Positions 1 to 7,646 of a stretch of DNA of 64,000 nucleotides are shown piece after piece; within the stretch, counting starts at the first letter, position 1, and the number at the start of each line of letters is the position of its first letter. The notes under the pieces are model-generated. The model ran no database searches. It worked only from the letters and a program-made list of their open reading frames with translations, and was not told the origin of the DNA. Location: NCBI GenBank assembly GCA_913774625.1, contig CAJYHL010000051.1, forward strand, positions 62,001 to 126,000, read 5' to 3'. Made by a program: the position numbers and the translations under genes. The stretch is from an uncultured Acidovorax sp. Its GTDB lineage: Bacteria; Pseudomonadota; Gammaproteobacteria; Burkholderiales; Burkholderiaceae_C.

Positions 1-531
1 ACGCTGATCCTGCTGCCCGACGATGACGGCCATGTCGGCAGCGCCTGGCTCGGCGGGGCGCAGGGCCGCCAGACGCTCAGCGAGGGCTTCAGCGGCACGA
101 CCATCGCCGGCGGGGCAGCGGCGCCTTCCGCGCCCCGGGCGCTCGGCCAGGGGGCTGTCGACGCCCGCTACGCCGCGCTGCTGGCCGCCCAGCCGCTGCC
201 TTCGCGCAGCTTCACCCTGTATTTCCTGCATGGCAAGACCGTGCTGACGCCGGCCTCCAGGACCCAGGTTCCCGAACTGCTGCGCGCCGTGCGCGAGCGC
301 AGGCCCGCGGTCATCGGCATCTTCGGCCATACCAGCGCCGTGGGCGAAGGGGACTTCAACCAGCAGCTTTCGCTGAGGCGCGCCCAGGCCGTCGAACGCC
401 TCGTGCGCCAGGACGATCCCGACGTGGGCCCGGTGGAGGTCCGCGGGCTCGGCAGCACCGAGCCGCTCAAGGAAGCCGGCATCGGCCCCAATGACCCGCG
501 CAACCGCCGGGTCGAGGTGCAGATATTTTGA
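1..531 (+). CDS. OmpA-like domain protein, 5' end outside window
   Basis: The reading frame is open from base 1 and stops at 531, so only the last 176 residues are present. The C-terminal ~100 residues form an OmpA/MotB peptidoglycan-binding domain: LYFLHGKTVLTPAS strand, IFGHT turn, QLSLRRAQAVERL helix, a GLGSTEP loop and the closing NRRVEVQIF. The upstream part could be a FecR-like region, as in other genes next to CHASE2 proteins, but too little is visible to say. The stop overlaps the start of the next gene, so the two are probably translationally coupled. Likely periplasmic or outer-membrane-anchored, perhaps supplying the envelope signal for the CHASE2 protein; that role is inference. 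Confidence 0.85.
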   Translation, partial: TLILLPDDDGHVGSAWLGGAQGRQTLSEGFSGTTIAGGAAAPSAPRALGQGAVDARYAALLAAQPLPSRSFTLYFLHGKTVLTPASRTQVPELLRAVRERRPAVIGIFGHTSAVGEGDFNQQLSLRRAQAVERLVRQDDPDVGPVEVRGLGSTEPLKEAGIGPNDPRNRRVEVQIF

Positions 532-2612
532 TCGCCGGCCTGCGTTGGTTCCGCTTCGACCACCCGTTCAGCCGCCGGCAGGTGATCGCGCTGTTCTGCG
601 CGAGCCTGGCCGTGGCGATGGCCGCCGGCGTGCTGTCCGCTGTGCGGCTGCCGTTTTTCGCATCGGCGGACCATCTGGTGCTGGACAACTGGCTGCGCAT
701 CGGGGCGCCGGCCGCTCGTGAGCCCGGCACCGTCATGGTGGATATCGACGATGCCAGCCTGGCCGCCGCCGGCCAGTGGCCCTGGCCGCGCTACCGCATC
801 GCCACGCTGGTGCAGCGCATCGCCGCAGCGCGGCCCGCTGCGATCGCCCTGGACATCTTCTTCCCCGAGCCCGACCGCAGCTCCCTGAACACGCTGCGCG
901 AGAGCTTCCGGCGCGACTTCGGGCTGGAGCTGTCCATCTCGGGCGCTCCCGCCGGCCTCTACGACAACGACGGCTACCTGGGCCGCGTGCTGGCCCGCAC
1001 GGGCACCGTCGGCGCGAACTACCTGTACTTCGACCGCCGCACCGCGACCCCGCCGCCGGGCGGGCCGGCGTCAGCCGAACTGCCGCCGGACCCCTCGTTC
1101 GGCCTGCTGGACCTGCCGCGCGCGACCGGCATCCTGCCCAATACGCCAGCCATCGAGGACAGCCTGGGCCGAAGCGGCTTCGTCAACAACAGCGTGGACA
1201 GCGACGGCACGCTGCGCCGCGTGCCGCTGCTGATCGCGCACGAGGGCAAGGTGTATCCCAGCCTGGCGCTGGCGGCCGCGATGCAGGCCCGGGGCGTGCG
1301 GGCCGTGCAGGTCGAGGAGACGCCGGGCGGGCTGCAGGTGAAGGCCGGGCCGCTCACCGTGCCGGTGGACCGGCAGGGGCAGGCCCTGCTGCGCACGGCG
1401 CGCAGCGCTGCGGATTACCCGACCCTGTCTGCGGTGGATGTCCTGAACGGGCGCTTCTCTCCGGAGGCCTTCGCGGGCCGGGTCGTCTTTCTGGGCAGTT
1501 CGGCCATCGGGCTGAACGACTACCACCGCACCGCCGTGATTCCCCGATTGCCGGGCGTGGCCGTCCAGGCGGCAGCGGCCGAGAACCTCCTGAACGGCGG
1601 CTTCGTCCGCCAGCCGGCCTGGGCGCCCTATGCGACGACCGCCGCGGCAATGCTGGCCGCCGCAGCCATCGCCTGTCTCTTCCTCTGGAGCAACAATCTC
1701 GCGCTGCTTCTGGGCGGCGCGGCGGCCGGCCTGCTGCCTTGCGCCGGCAGCCTGCTGCTCTTCCTGCGCACGGGCCTCTTCGTGTCCGCGGCCGTGCCCC
1801 TGCTGGTGGCCGGAGGGCTGCTGGCCGGCAGCTTCGCGGTGCGCTATGCCCTCGAGCGGTGGCGGGCCCGGACCTGGCAGCGCCAGCTGGCCAACGCGCG
1901 CGAGATCACCATCGCTTCCATGGCCTCGGTGGCCGAGACGCGCGACCCCGAAACCGGCGCGCACATCCAGCGCACCCAGCACTACGTGCGCGAGATCGCC
2001 CTGAAGCTGCGCAACATGGGCCTGCATCCGCAGATCCTCACGCGCGCCTACATCGAACTGCTGTTCCGCTCGGCGCCCTTGCACGACATCGGCAAGGTCG
2101 GCGTGCCCGACCACATCCTGCTCAAGCCCGGCCGGCTCACCCCGGAAGAGATGGTGGAGATGAAGCGCCACGCCGAGTACGGCCGCAAGATCCTGCTGAG
2201 CGCCGCGCAGCGCATCGACGGCGAGAACTTCCTCACCATCGCGGCGGACATCGCCGGCAGCCACCACGAGAAGTGGGACGGCAGCGGCTATCCGCTCGGC
2301 CTGGCCGGCCAGGCCATCCCGCTGGCGGCGCGCATCATGGCTGTGGCCGACGTGTACGACGCGCTCATCAGCCGCCGCTGCTACAAGCCGGCCTTCCCGC
2401 ACGAACGTGCCATGGAACTGATCCGCGAGCAGCGCGGCACCGCCTTCGATCCCGAGGTCCTGGACGCGTTCTTCTCGATCGAGCCCGTCATCGTCTCCAT
2501 CGCCGCCCGGTTCAGGGATGACGAGGAGCCCGGACACGCATCCGGGCAGACCGGTCCTGCGGCAGCCGTTACCGTCCCGCCTCGCCTGGAAGGCGGCGCG
2601 GGCCTGTCCTGA
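528..2612 (+). CDS. CHASE2 sensor with HD-GYP c-di-GMP phosphodiesterase domain
   Basis: A 694-residue inner-membrane signalling protein. An N-terminal membrane helix (about 15-40) leads into a periplasmic CHASE2 domain (about 45-330, with the typical VMVDIDDASLAAAGQWPWPR start). Three close membrane helices follow at about 350-430, then a cytoplasmic HD-GYP domain. The catalytic HD is H519/D520 (LHDIGKVGVPD), and the second metal motif is H579-H580-E581 followed by DGSGYP, so the core residues of a c-di-GMP phosphodiesterase are intact. The start is a TTG that overlaps the preceding stop by 4 bases; the next ATG falls inside the first membrane helix and is less likely. More often CHASE2 is joined to GGDEF or adenylate cyclase domains; here the output is degradation. 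Confidence 0.92.
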   Translation: MIAGLRWFRFDHPFSRRQVIALFCASLAVAMAAGVLSAVRLPFFASADHLVLDNWLRIGAPAAREPGTVMVDIDDASLAAAGQWPWPRYRIATLVQRIAAARPAAIALDIFFPEPDRSSLNTLRESFRRDFGLELSISGAPAGLYDNDGYLGRVLARTGTVGANYLYFDRRTATPPPGGPASAELPPDPSFGLLDLPRATGILPNTPAIEDSLGRSGFVNNSVDSDGTLRRVPLLIAHEGKVYPSLALAAAMQARGVRAVQVEETPGGLQVKAGPLTVPVDRQGQALLRTARSAADYPTLSAVDVLNGRFSPEAFAGRVVFLGSSAIGLNDYHRTAVIPRLPGVAVQAAAAENLLNGGFVRQPAWAPYATTAAAMLAAAAIACLFLWSNNLALLLGGAAAGLLPCAGSLLLFLRTGLFVSAAVPLLVAGGLLAGSFAVRYALERWRARTWQRQLANAREITIASMASVAETRDPETGAHIQRTQHYVREIALKLRNMGLHPQILTRAYIELLFRSAPLHDIGKVGVPDHILLKPGRLTPEEMVEMKRHAEYGRKILLSAAQRIDGENFLTIAADIAGSHHEKWDGSGYPLGLAGQAIPLAARIMAVADVYDALISRRCYKPAFPHERAMELIREQRGTAFDPEVLDAFFSIEPVIVSIAARFRDDEEPGHASGQTGPAAAVTVPPRLEGGAGLS

Positions 2613-2633
2613 TTCGCGGGCCCTGCGAGATCG

Positions 2634-4190
2634 TCAACACGGTTTCTGCACCGCCATGCCTTGTCCTGCTGGTCCGGCTGGTCCGGCTTGCGCGTGCGCG
2701 CAGACCGGCGAAGGCGGCAGGGCGCCGACCTCGGCCGGCGTGCCCACGGGAGGGGCGCCCTCCGGCGCCAGCATGCGTGCCTGGCGCCAGCGGCCCCAGC
2801 GGTAGTAGGCCATCGACATCAGCATGGCGCAGAGGGCGCTGGCGGGAAAGCTCCACCAGATCGCGTCCGCGCCCAGCCAGGGCTGCAGGCCGTAGGCGAT
2901 GGGCAGGCGGATGCCCCAGAGCGCCAGGCCCAGGATGACGAGCGGCGGCACCACCGCGCCGGTGGAGCGCACCACGCCCGAGAGCACGAAGGTCACGCCG
3001 AAGAACAGGAACGAGCCCACGGCGATGTGGTTGAGGTGCCGGGCCGCCTCCAGCGCCGCGCTGCCGGCGGGCAGGAAGAGCGACAGCACCGTGCGGTCCA
3101 GCAGCACCAGCGGCACGATCAGCGCGCCCGTCAGCGCGAAGTTGAAGAGGGTGCCGCTGCGGGCCACGCCGTCCACCCGGTCCCAGCGCCGCGCGCCCAC
3201 GTTCTGCGCTGCCATGGACGAGCAGGCCGCGCCGATGGCCATGGCCGGCATCTGCACGTAGGTCCACAGCTGCAGCGCCGCGCCGTAGGCGGGCGCGGTG
3301 ACCACGCCCTGCGCGTTGACCAGCCCCATCAGCATGAGCATGGCGGTGGAGATCATCACCATCTGCGCGCCCATGGGCAGGCCCTTGACGACGAGCGCGC
3401 GCAGGATGGCGCCGTCCGGCACGAAGAGCCGCCAGTCGGCGCTGCCGATCCAGAGCGGGTGCCGGCGCCAGCGCAGCCAGCCCAGCAGGGCCGCGAAGCT
3501 GACGGCGTTGGCCACCAGCGTGGCCAGGGCCGAGCCCGCGATGCCCATGCGCGGCACCGGGCCCCAGCCGAAGATGAGCAGCGGGTTCAGCGCCGTGTCC
3601 AGCACCACCACCAGCAGCAGGAAGAGAAAGGGCGTGCGCGTATCGCCCGCGCCGCGCAGCACGGCCGAGATGAAGGCGAACAGGTAGAGCAGCGGAATCG
3701 CCAGGAACAGCGTGCGCAGATAGGTTTCGGCCAGGGGCAGCGCGGCGGCGGGCGTGCCCATCCAGCCCAGGATCTCGCGCGAGAGCGGCGGCCCGGCCGC
3801 CGCGATCAGCACCGCCGTGCCGCCGAAGAAGCTGGCGCTGGTGCCGATCACGCGGCGCGCCTGCTGCGGGTTGCGCGCCCCCATGGCCTGCGCCACCAGG
3901 ATGGTGGCCGCCATGCCGATGCCGAACACCGCACCGATCAGCAGGAACAGGATGTTGTTGGCGTTCGCCGTGGCCGTGAGCGCGGCCTCGCCCAGGTAGC
4001 GCCCCACCCAGACCGCATTGACCGAGCCGTTGAGCGACTGCAGCACGTTGCCCGCCAGGATGGGCAGGGCGAAGACCAGCAGCGTGCGGCCTATGGGCCC
4101 CTGCGTCAGGTCGCGGGTGGGCGGGCGTGCCGGCCGGTGGGGCGGCTGGGCGCTGTCGGGCGCCACGGGGGAGGGGGCTGGGGCGGGCAT
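2634..4190 (-). CDS. MATE family efflux transporter
   Basis: A 518-residue polytopic inner-membrane protein of the MATE (NorM/DinF) family, which exports cationic drugs or metabolites in exchange for Na+ or H+. About 12 hydrophobic helices are visible after a proline-rich cytoplasmic N-terminus (~35 residues). The family-typical start FALPILAGNVLQSLNGSVN with the VGRYLGEAALTA loop is present, and the same pattern repeats weakly in the second half. The ATG at 4190 is chosen because upstream in-frame sequence belongs to the neighbouring regulator's region and is not conserved. The gene is on the same strand as the Lrp-type regulator, 104 bases downstream of it, and could be under its control. 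Substrate unknown. Confidence 0.9.
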   Translation of the reverse strand: MPAPAPSPVAPDSAQPPHRPARPPTRDLTQGPIGRTLLVFALPILAGNVLQSLNGSVNAVWVGRYLGEAALTATANANNILFLLIGAVFGIGMAATILVAQAMGARNPQQARRVIGTSASFFGGTAVLIAAAGPPLSREILGWMGTPAAALPLAETYLRTLFLAIPLLYLFAFISAVLRGAGDTRTPFLFLLLVVVLDTALNPLLIFGWGPVPRMGIAGSALATLVANAVSFAALLGWLRWRRHPLWIGSADWRLFVPDGAILRALVVKGLPMGAQMVMISTAMLMLMGLVNAQGVVTAPAYGAALQLWTYVQMPAMAIGAACSSMAAQNVGARRWDRVDGVARSGTLFNFALTGALIVPLVLLDRTVLSLFLPAGSAALEAARHLNHIAVGSFLFFGVTFVLSGVVRSTGAVVPPLVILGLALWGIRLPIAYGLQPWLGADAIWWSFPASALCAMLMSMAYYRWGRWRQARMLAPEGAPPVGTPAEVGALPPSPVCAHAQAGPAGPAGQGMAVQKPC

Positions 4191-4294
4191 GCGGCATGGT
4201 GCCTGCGCGGCGCTGCCCGGGCGGTCGGCCGATGCCGGCAAGTCGCGGGGCGGCGGCGCCTGCTTTTCCCCCGGGGCCGGCCCGGCGCCGTCCG

Positions 4295-4726
4295 TCAGCC
4301 CAGCTTCTGCGTGGACAGCAGGATGCTGGTTTCCGAGCTGGCGATGCCCGAGAGCCGGCGCAGGCTGCTCAGCAGCTGCTCGAATTCCGACAGGCTGTCG
4401 GTCTGCAGCTCGGCCACGATGTCCCAGCGGCCGTTGGTCATGTGCAGGGAGGTGACGTGCGGATTGCCGCGCAGCGCATGCAGCACCTGCGTCGCCTGGT
4501 TGCCTTCGGCCGCGATGGTCATCAGCGCCCGCACCCCGGTGCGCACGGCCAGCGGCTTCAGCCGCACGGTGTAGCCCACGATCACGCCCTCGCGCTCCAG
4601 CCGCGCCAGCCGGTTCTGCACCGTGCCGCGCGCCAGCTGCAGGCGCCTGGCCAGCGTGGCGACGGGCATGCGGGCGTCGTCGCGCAGCAGCGCGATCAGG
4701 CGGTGGTCGGTGTCGTCCAAGTCCAT
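4295..4726 (-). CDS. Lrp/AsnC family transcriptional regulator
   Basis: A 143-residue protein with the two-domain Lrp/AsnC build: an N-terminal helix-turn-helix (LDDTDHRLIALLRDDARM, then LARRLQLARGTVQNRLARLE, residues ~3-48) and a C-terminal RAM/AsnC ligand-binding domain (about 65-140, with VTSLHMTNGRWDIVAELQTD). It is divergent from ornithine cyclodeaminase with 174 bases between the starts, the usual arrangement for a local activator or repressor responding to an amino acid. Control of the ornithine cyclodeaminase gene, and possibly of the MATE exporter behind it, is inferred from position only. Confidence 0.92.
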   Translation of the reverse strand: MDLDDTDHRLIALLRDDARMPVATLARRLQLARGTVQNRLARLEREGVIVGYTVRLKPLAVRTGVRALMTIAAEGNQATQVLHALRGNPHVTSLHMTNGRWDIVAELQTDSLSEFEQLLSSLRRLSGIASSETSILLSTQKLG

Positions 4727-4900
4727 GCTCACGCAGCGAGTGTAGGCCTGTTGCGCGCGGGGATCGATCACTTTGCACAGCCACGCCGGGCAGATCGCGC
4801 AGCCAAGGCCGGCCCGCCACGCAGTTTGCCGGCTGGCCTTTGGCGGTGGGCCGGGCAAGAATTTCCCGGTCATTCCACCGCTACATCTCAGGGAGGCCCC

Positions 4901-5953
4901 ATGACCCGCTTCATCGACATCGCCAGCCTGCTGGCCCTTCTGCAGCAGCGCGGCGCAGAGCGCTTTCTGTGCGAACTCGCCGACGAGCTGCACGCCGACT
5001 TCATCCGCTGGAACGACTTCGACAAGTCGCCGCGCACCGCCGCCCATTCCCGGCTGGGCGTGATCGAGCTGATGCCGGTGGCCGATGCCGCCACCTACGC
5101 CTTCAAATACGTCAACGGCCACCCCGCCAATACCGCGCGCGGCCTGCCCACGGTGATGGCCTTCGGCGTGCTGGCCGAGGTGGAGACCGGCTACCCGGTG
5201 CTGCTGTCCGAGCTGACGCTGACCACGGCGCTGCGCACCGCCGCCACCTCGGCGCTGGCGGCCCGCGCGCTGGCGCGGCCGGGCGCCCGCAGCATGGCGC
5301 TGATCGGCAACGGCTCGCAGAGCGAATTCCAGGCGCTGGCCTTCCACGCGCTGCTGGGCGTGCGCGAGATCCGCGCCTTCGACACCGACCCCGCCGCCAC
5401 GGCCAAGCTGCAGCGCAACCTGGCGCGGCAGCAGCCCGGCCTGCGGGTGGCGCGGGCGGCATCCGCGCGCGAGGCCGTGCGCGGGGCCGACATCGTGACC
5501 ACCGTCACGGCCGACAAGGCGCGGGCGGCCATCCTCACGGCGGACATGGTCGAGCCCGGCATGCACATCAACGCGGTGGGCGGCGACTGCCCGGGCAAGA
5601 CCGAACTGCATCCGGACGTGCTGCGGGCGGCCCGCGTCTTCGTGGAGTTCGAGCCGCAGACCCGGGTGGAGGGCGACATCCAGCAGATGCCGGCCGATTT
5701 CCCGGTGCAGGCGCTGTGGCAGGTGCTGGCCGGCACGGCGCCGGGCCGCCGGGACGCGCGCGAGGTGACGGTGTTCGACTCGGTCGGCTTCGCGCTGGAG
5801 GATTTCTCCGCGCTGCGCTACGTGCATCGGCTGGCCATGGAGCAGGGCGTGGGCCAGCACATCGCCCTGGTGCCCGAACTGGACGATCCCAAGGACCTGT
5901 TCGGGCTGACGGCGGGCGCGCGCCGGCCGGCGGCGCTGAAGCGCGTGGCATAA
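4901..5953 (+). CDS. ornithine cyclodeaminase
   Basis: A 350-residue cytoplasmic NAD-dependent enzyme converting L-ornithine to L-proline and ammonia. The length equals that of the well-studied pseudomonad enzyme rather than the shorter mu-crystallin relatives. The substrate-binding lysine is K69 (AFKYVNGHP), the nucleotide-binding segment is ALIGNGSQSEFQALA (133-147), and the expected catalytic aspartate is D229 in GGDCPGKTEL. ATG at 4901 is preceded by AGGGAGG at good spacing. It is divergent from an Lrp-type regulator and followed 51 bases later by an acetylpolyamine-deacetylase-like gene, which suggests an arginine/ornithine/polyamine catabolic unit. Confidence 0.93.
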   Translation: MTRFIDIASLLALLQQRGAERFLCELADELHADFIRWNDFDKSPRTAAHSRLGVIELMPVADAATYAFKYVNGHPANTARGLPTVMAFGVLAEVETGYPVLLSELTLTTALRTAATSALAARALARPGARSMALIGNGSQSEFQALAFHALLGVREIRAFDTDPAATAKLQRNLARQQPGLRVARAASAREAVRGADIVTTVTADKARAAILTADMVEPGMHINAVGGDCPGKTELHPDVLRAARVFVEFEPQTRVEGDIQQMPADFPVQALWQVLAGTAPGRRDAREVTVFDSVGFALEDFSALRYVHRLAMEQGVGQHIALVPELDDPKDLFGLTAGARRPAALKRVA

Positions 5954-6004
5954 ACGGGGGCTTGCCGCAGCCCTCGCTTCGTCTTTCCCTCCTTTCCATC
6001 GCCC

Positions 6005-7054
6005 ATGCTGATCCTGCACAACCCCCTGCAAGCGCGCCACTCCGGCCGCCAGGAAATGTTCCGCGGCCGCCTGGTGGACTGCCATGAGCACCCCGGCCGC
6101 TTCGACCACGTGATGGCCGCGCTGCAGCGCCGCCCCCAGGGCCCGCTGGCCGAGCCCGGCCCGGCCGACATGGCGCTGGTGCGGCGCGTGCATGCGCCCG
6201 AATACGTGGATTTCCTGCAGAACGCCTGGGCGCAGTGGGTGGCGCTGGACGCCGCCAACGCCGCGCTGGACATCCTGCCCTCCGTCTGGCCCGGCCACGG
6301 CCTGCGGCGCGACGTGCAGCCGGCCAACTTCTCGGCCCAGGTGGGGCGCTTCGCCTTCGACAGCGGCTCGCCCATCACCGCCGGCACCTGGGAGGCCGCC
6401 CAGGCCGGCGCCGCCTGCGCCATCGACGCGGCCCGCGCCGTCGCGCAGCCCGGCGGGCCGCGCGCGGCCTTCGCGCTGACCCGCCCGCCCGGCCACCATG
6501 CGGGCACCGACTTCTACGGCGGCTACTGCTTCCTCAACAATTCGGCGCTGGCCGCGCAGGCTCTGCGCGAAGCCGGCCTGGAGCGCGTGGCGGTGCTGGA
6601 CGTGGACTACCACCACGGCAACGGCACGCAGCAGATCTTCTATGCGCGCGGCGACGTGCTCACCGTCTCGCTGCACGGCGATCCCTCGACCGAATACCCG
6701 TTCTACCTGGGCTATGCCGAGGAGGAGGGCGAAGGCGCCGGTGCGGGCTGGAACCTCAACCTGCCGCTGCCCGCCGGCACCGGCGCCGAGGCCTGGTTCG
6801 CCGCGCTGCAGCAAGGCCTGGCGCGGGTGGCCCAGTCGGGCGCGCAGGCGCTGGTGGTGGCGCTGGGCGTCGATACCTTCGCGGGCGACCCCATCTCGAA
6901 GTTCCTGCTGCACAGCCCCGACTACCTGCGCATCGGCCAGCAGATCGCCACGGCCGGCCTGCCCACCGTCTTCGTGATGGAAGGGGGCTATGCGGTCGAG
7001 GACATCGGAGTGAACGTGGTCAACGTGCTGGAAGGCTTCGCACGCGCAGCCTGA
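6005..7054 (+). CDS. histone-deacetylase-family (acetylpolyamine amidohydrolase-like) protein
   Basis: A 349-residue arginase/deacetylase-fold enzyme. It has the family's zinc site and charge-relay motifs: RPPGHHAG (with the HH pair), the zinc ligands in DVDYHHGNGTQQIF, LGVDTFAGDP for the second Asp, and the closing EGGY. In bacteria this subgroup removes acetyl groups from acetylated polyamines or other small amides. The position directly behind ornithine cyclodeaminase favours a polyamine or diamine substrate, but the substrate is not shown by the sequence. The start at 6005 fits the family N-terminus LILHNPLQARHSGRQEM. Confidence 0.9.
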   Translation: MLILHNPLQARHSGRQEMFRGRLVDCHEHPGRFDHVMAALQRRPQGPLAEPGPADMALVRRVHAPEYVDFLQNAWAQWVALDAANAALDILPSVWPGHGLRRDVQPANFSAQVGRFAFDSGSPITAGTWEAAQAGAACAIDAARAVAQPGGPRAAFALTRPPGHHAGTDFYGGYCFLNNSALAAQALREAGLERVAVLDVDYHHGNGTQQIFYARGDVLTVSLHGDPSTEYPFYLGYAEEEGEGAGAGWNLNLPLPAGTGAEAWFAALQQGLARVAQSGAQALVVALGVDTFAGDPISKFLLHSPDYLRIGQQIATAGLPTVFVMEGGYAVEDIGVNVVNVLEGFARAA

Positions 7055-7073
7055 TGGCCCGATAATCGGCGCC

Positions 7074-7478
7074 ATGTCCGCCCGCCCGCGCCGTCGAACC
7101 ACCCCACCAGCGATCACCCGCTGGGTGCTGGCGTGGTTCCTGCTGGCGCTGGGCGTGGCCACCGCCGCCCCGCTGGTGCAGCCCAAGCCCTGGGTGCTGG
7201 TGTGCAGTGCCAGCGGCGTGGTGGCCCTCGTCGCCCTGCAGGACGACGACGGCAGCAGTGGCGGCGGCAACGACGGGACTGCGGCTCCGGGCGGCATGCA
7301 CCACACGCTCGACTGCGCGCTCTGCCTGCCGGGCGGTGCGCCGCCGCCCGTGCTGGCCTGGGCGCTGGCTGCGCCCGCGCAGCTGCCGCATGTGCTGCTG
7401 CCGGTGGAGGCCGCGCGCATCGCCGCCCTGGTGGGCGCGCCGCTGCCGGCGCGCGGGCCGCCGGGCGCGCTGGGCTGA
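7074..7478 (+). CDS. DUF2946 family protein
   Basis: A 134-residue protein with one N-terminal hydrophobic segment (about 16-34), a Gly/Ser/Asp-rich stretch, and the MHHTLDCALCLPGG motif whose His and Cys residues resemble the conserved metal-binding-looking core of DUF2946. Such genes commonly sit beside outer-membrane copper or siderophore receptors, and here a TonB-dependent receptor follows. Probably membrane or periplasmic; no biochemical function is established for the family. It starts only 20 bases after the deacetylase gene but belongs functionally with the genes downstream. Confidence 0.78.
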   Translation: MSARPRRRTTPPAITRWVLAWFLLALGVATAAPLVQPKPWVLVCSASGVVALVALQDDDGSSGGGNDGTAAPGGMHHTLDCALCLPGGAPPPVLAWALAAPAQLPHVLLPVEAARIAALVGAPLPARGPPGALG

Positions 7479-7593
7479 CCCCGCTTCCGCCCCTCTTTCC
7501 CCTTCATCTTCCTCCTCCTCCGGGCACCGCCGCATCCCAGGCGCGTGCCCTATCGCATGTCTGCCCGCCTCCCGGTGCCGGCCTCGCGCGCCT

Positions 7594-7616
7594 TGCCGGC
7601 CGTGGGGCGGCCGGCA
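7594..7616 (+). promoter_or_regulatory. 9-bp perfect hairpin in the receptor leader
   Basis: The arms TGCCGGCCG and CGGCCGGCA pair perfectly around a 5-base loop (TGGGG), 30 bases upstream of the receptor start codon. A run of five T residues follows about 12 bases later. It could be an attenuator or a weak terminator between the DUF2946 gene and the receptor; no known riboswitch core was recognised. Confidence 0.3.
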
Positions 7617-7646
7617 GGTGCCGGCGCTTTTTGTGGGCTCCCATCC

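Noticed and set aside
7479-7646. Cobalamin or other riboswitch in front of the TonB receptor
   Set aside because: A strong hairpin exists but none of the conserved cobalamin-box sequences is present, so only a generic hairpin is reported.
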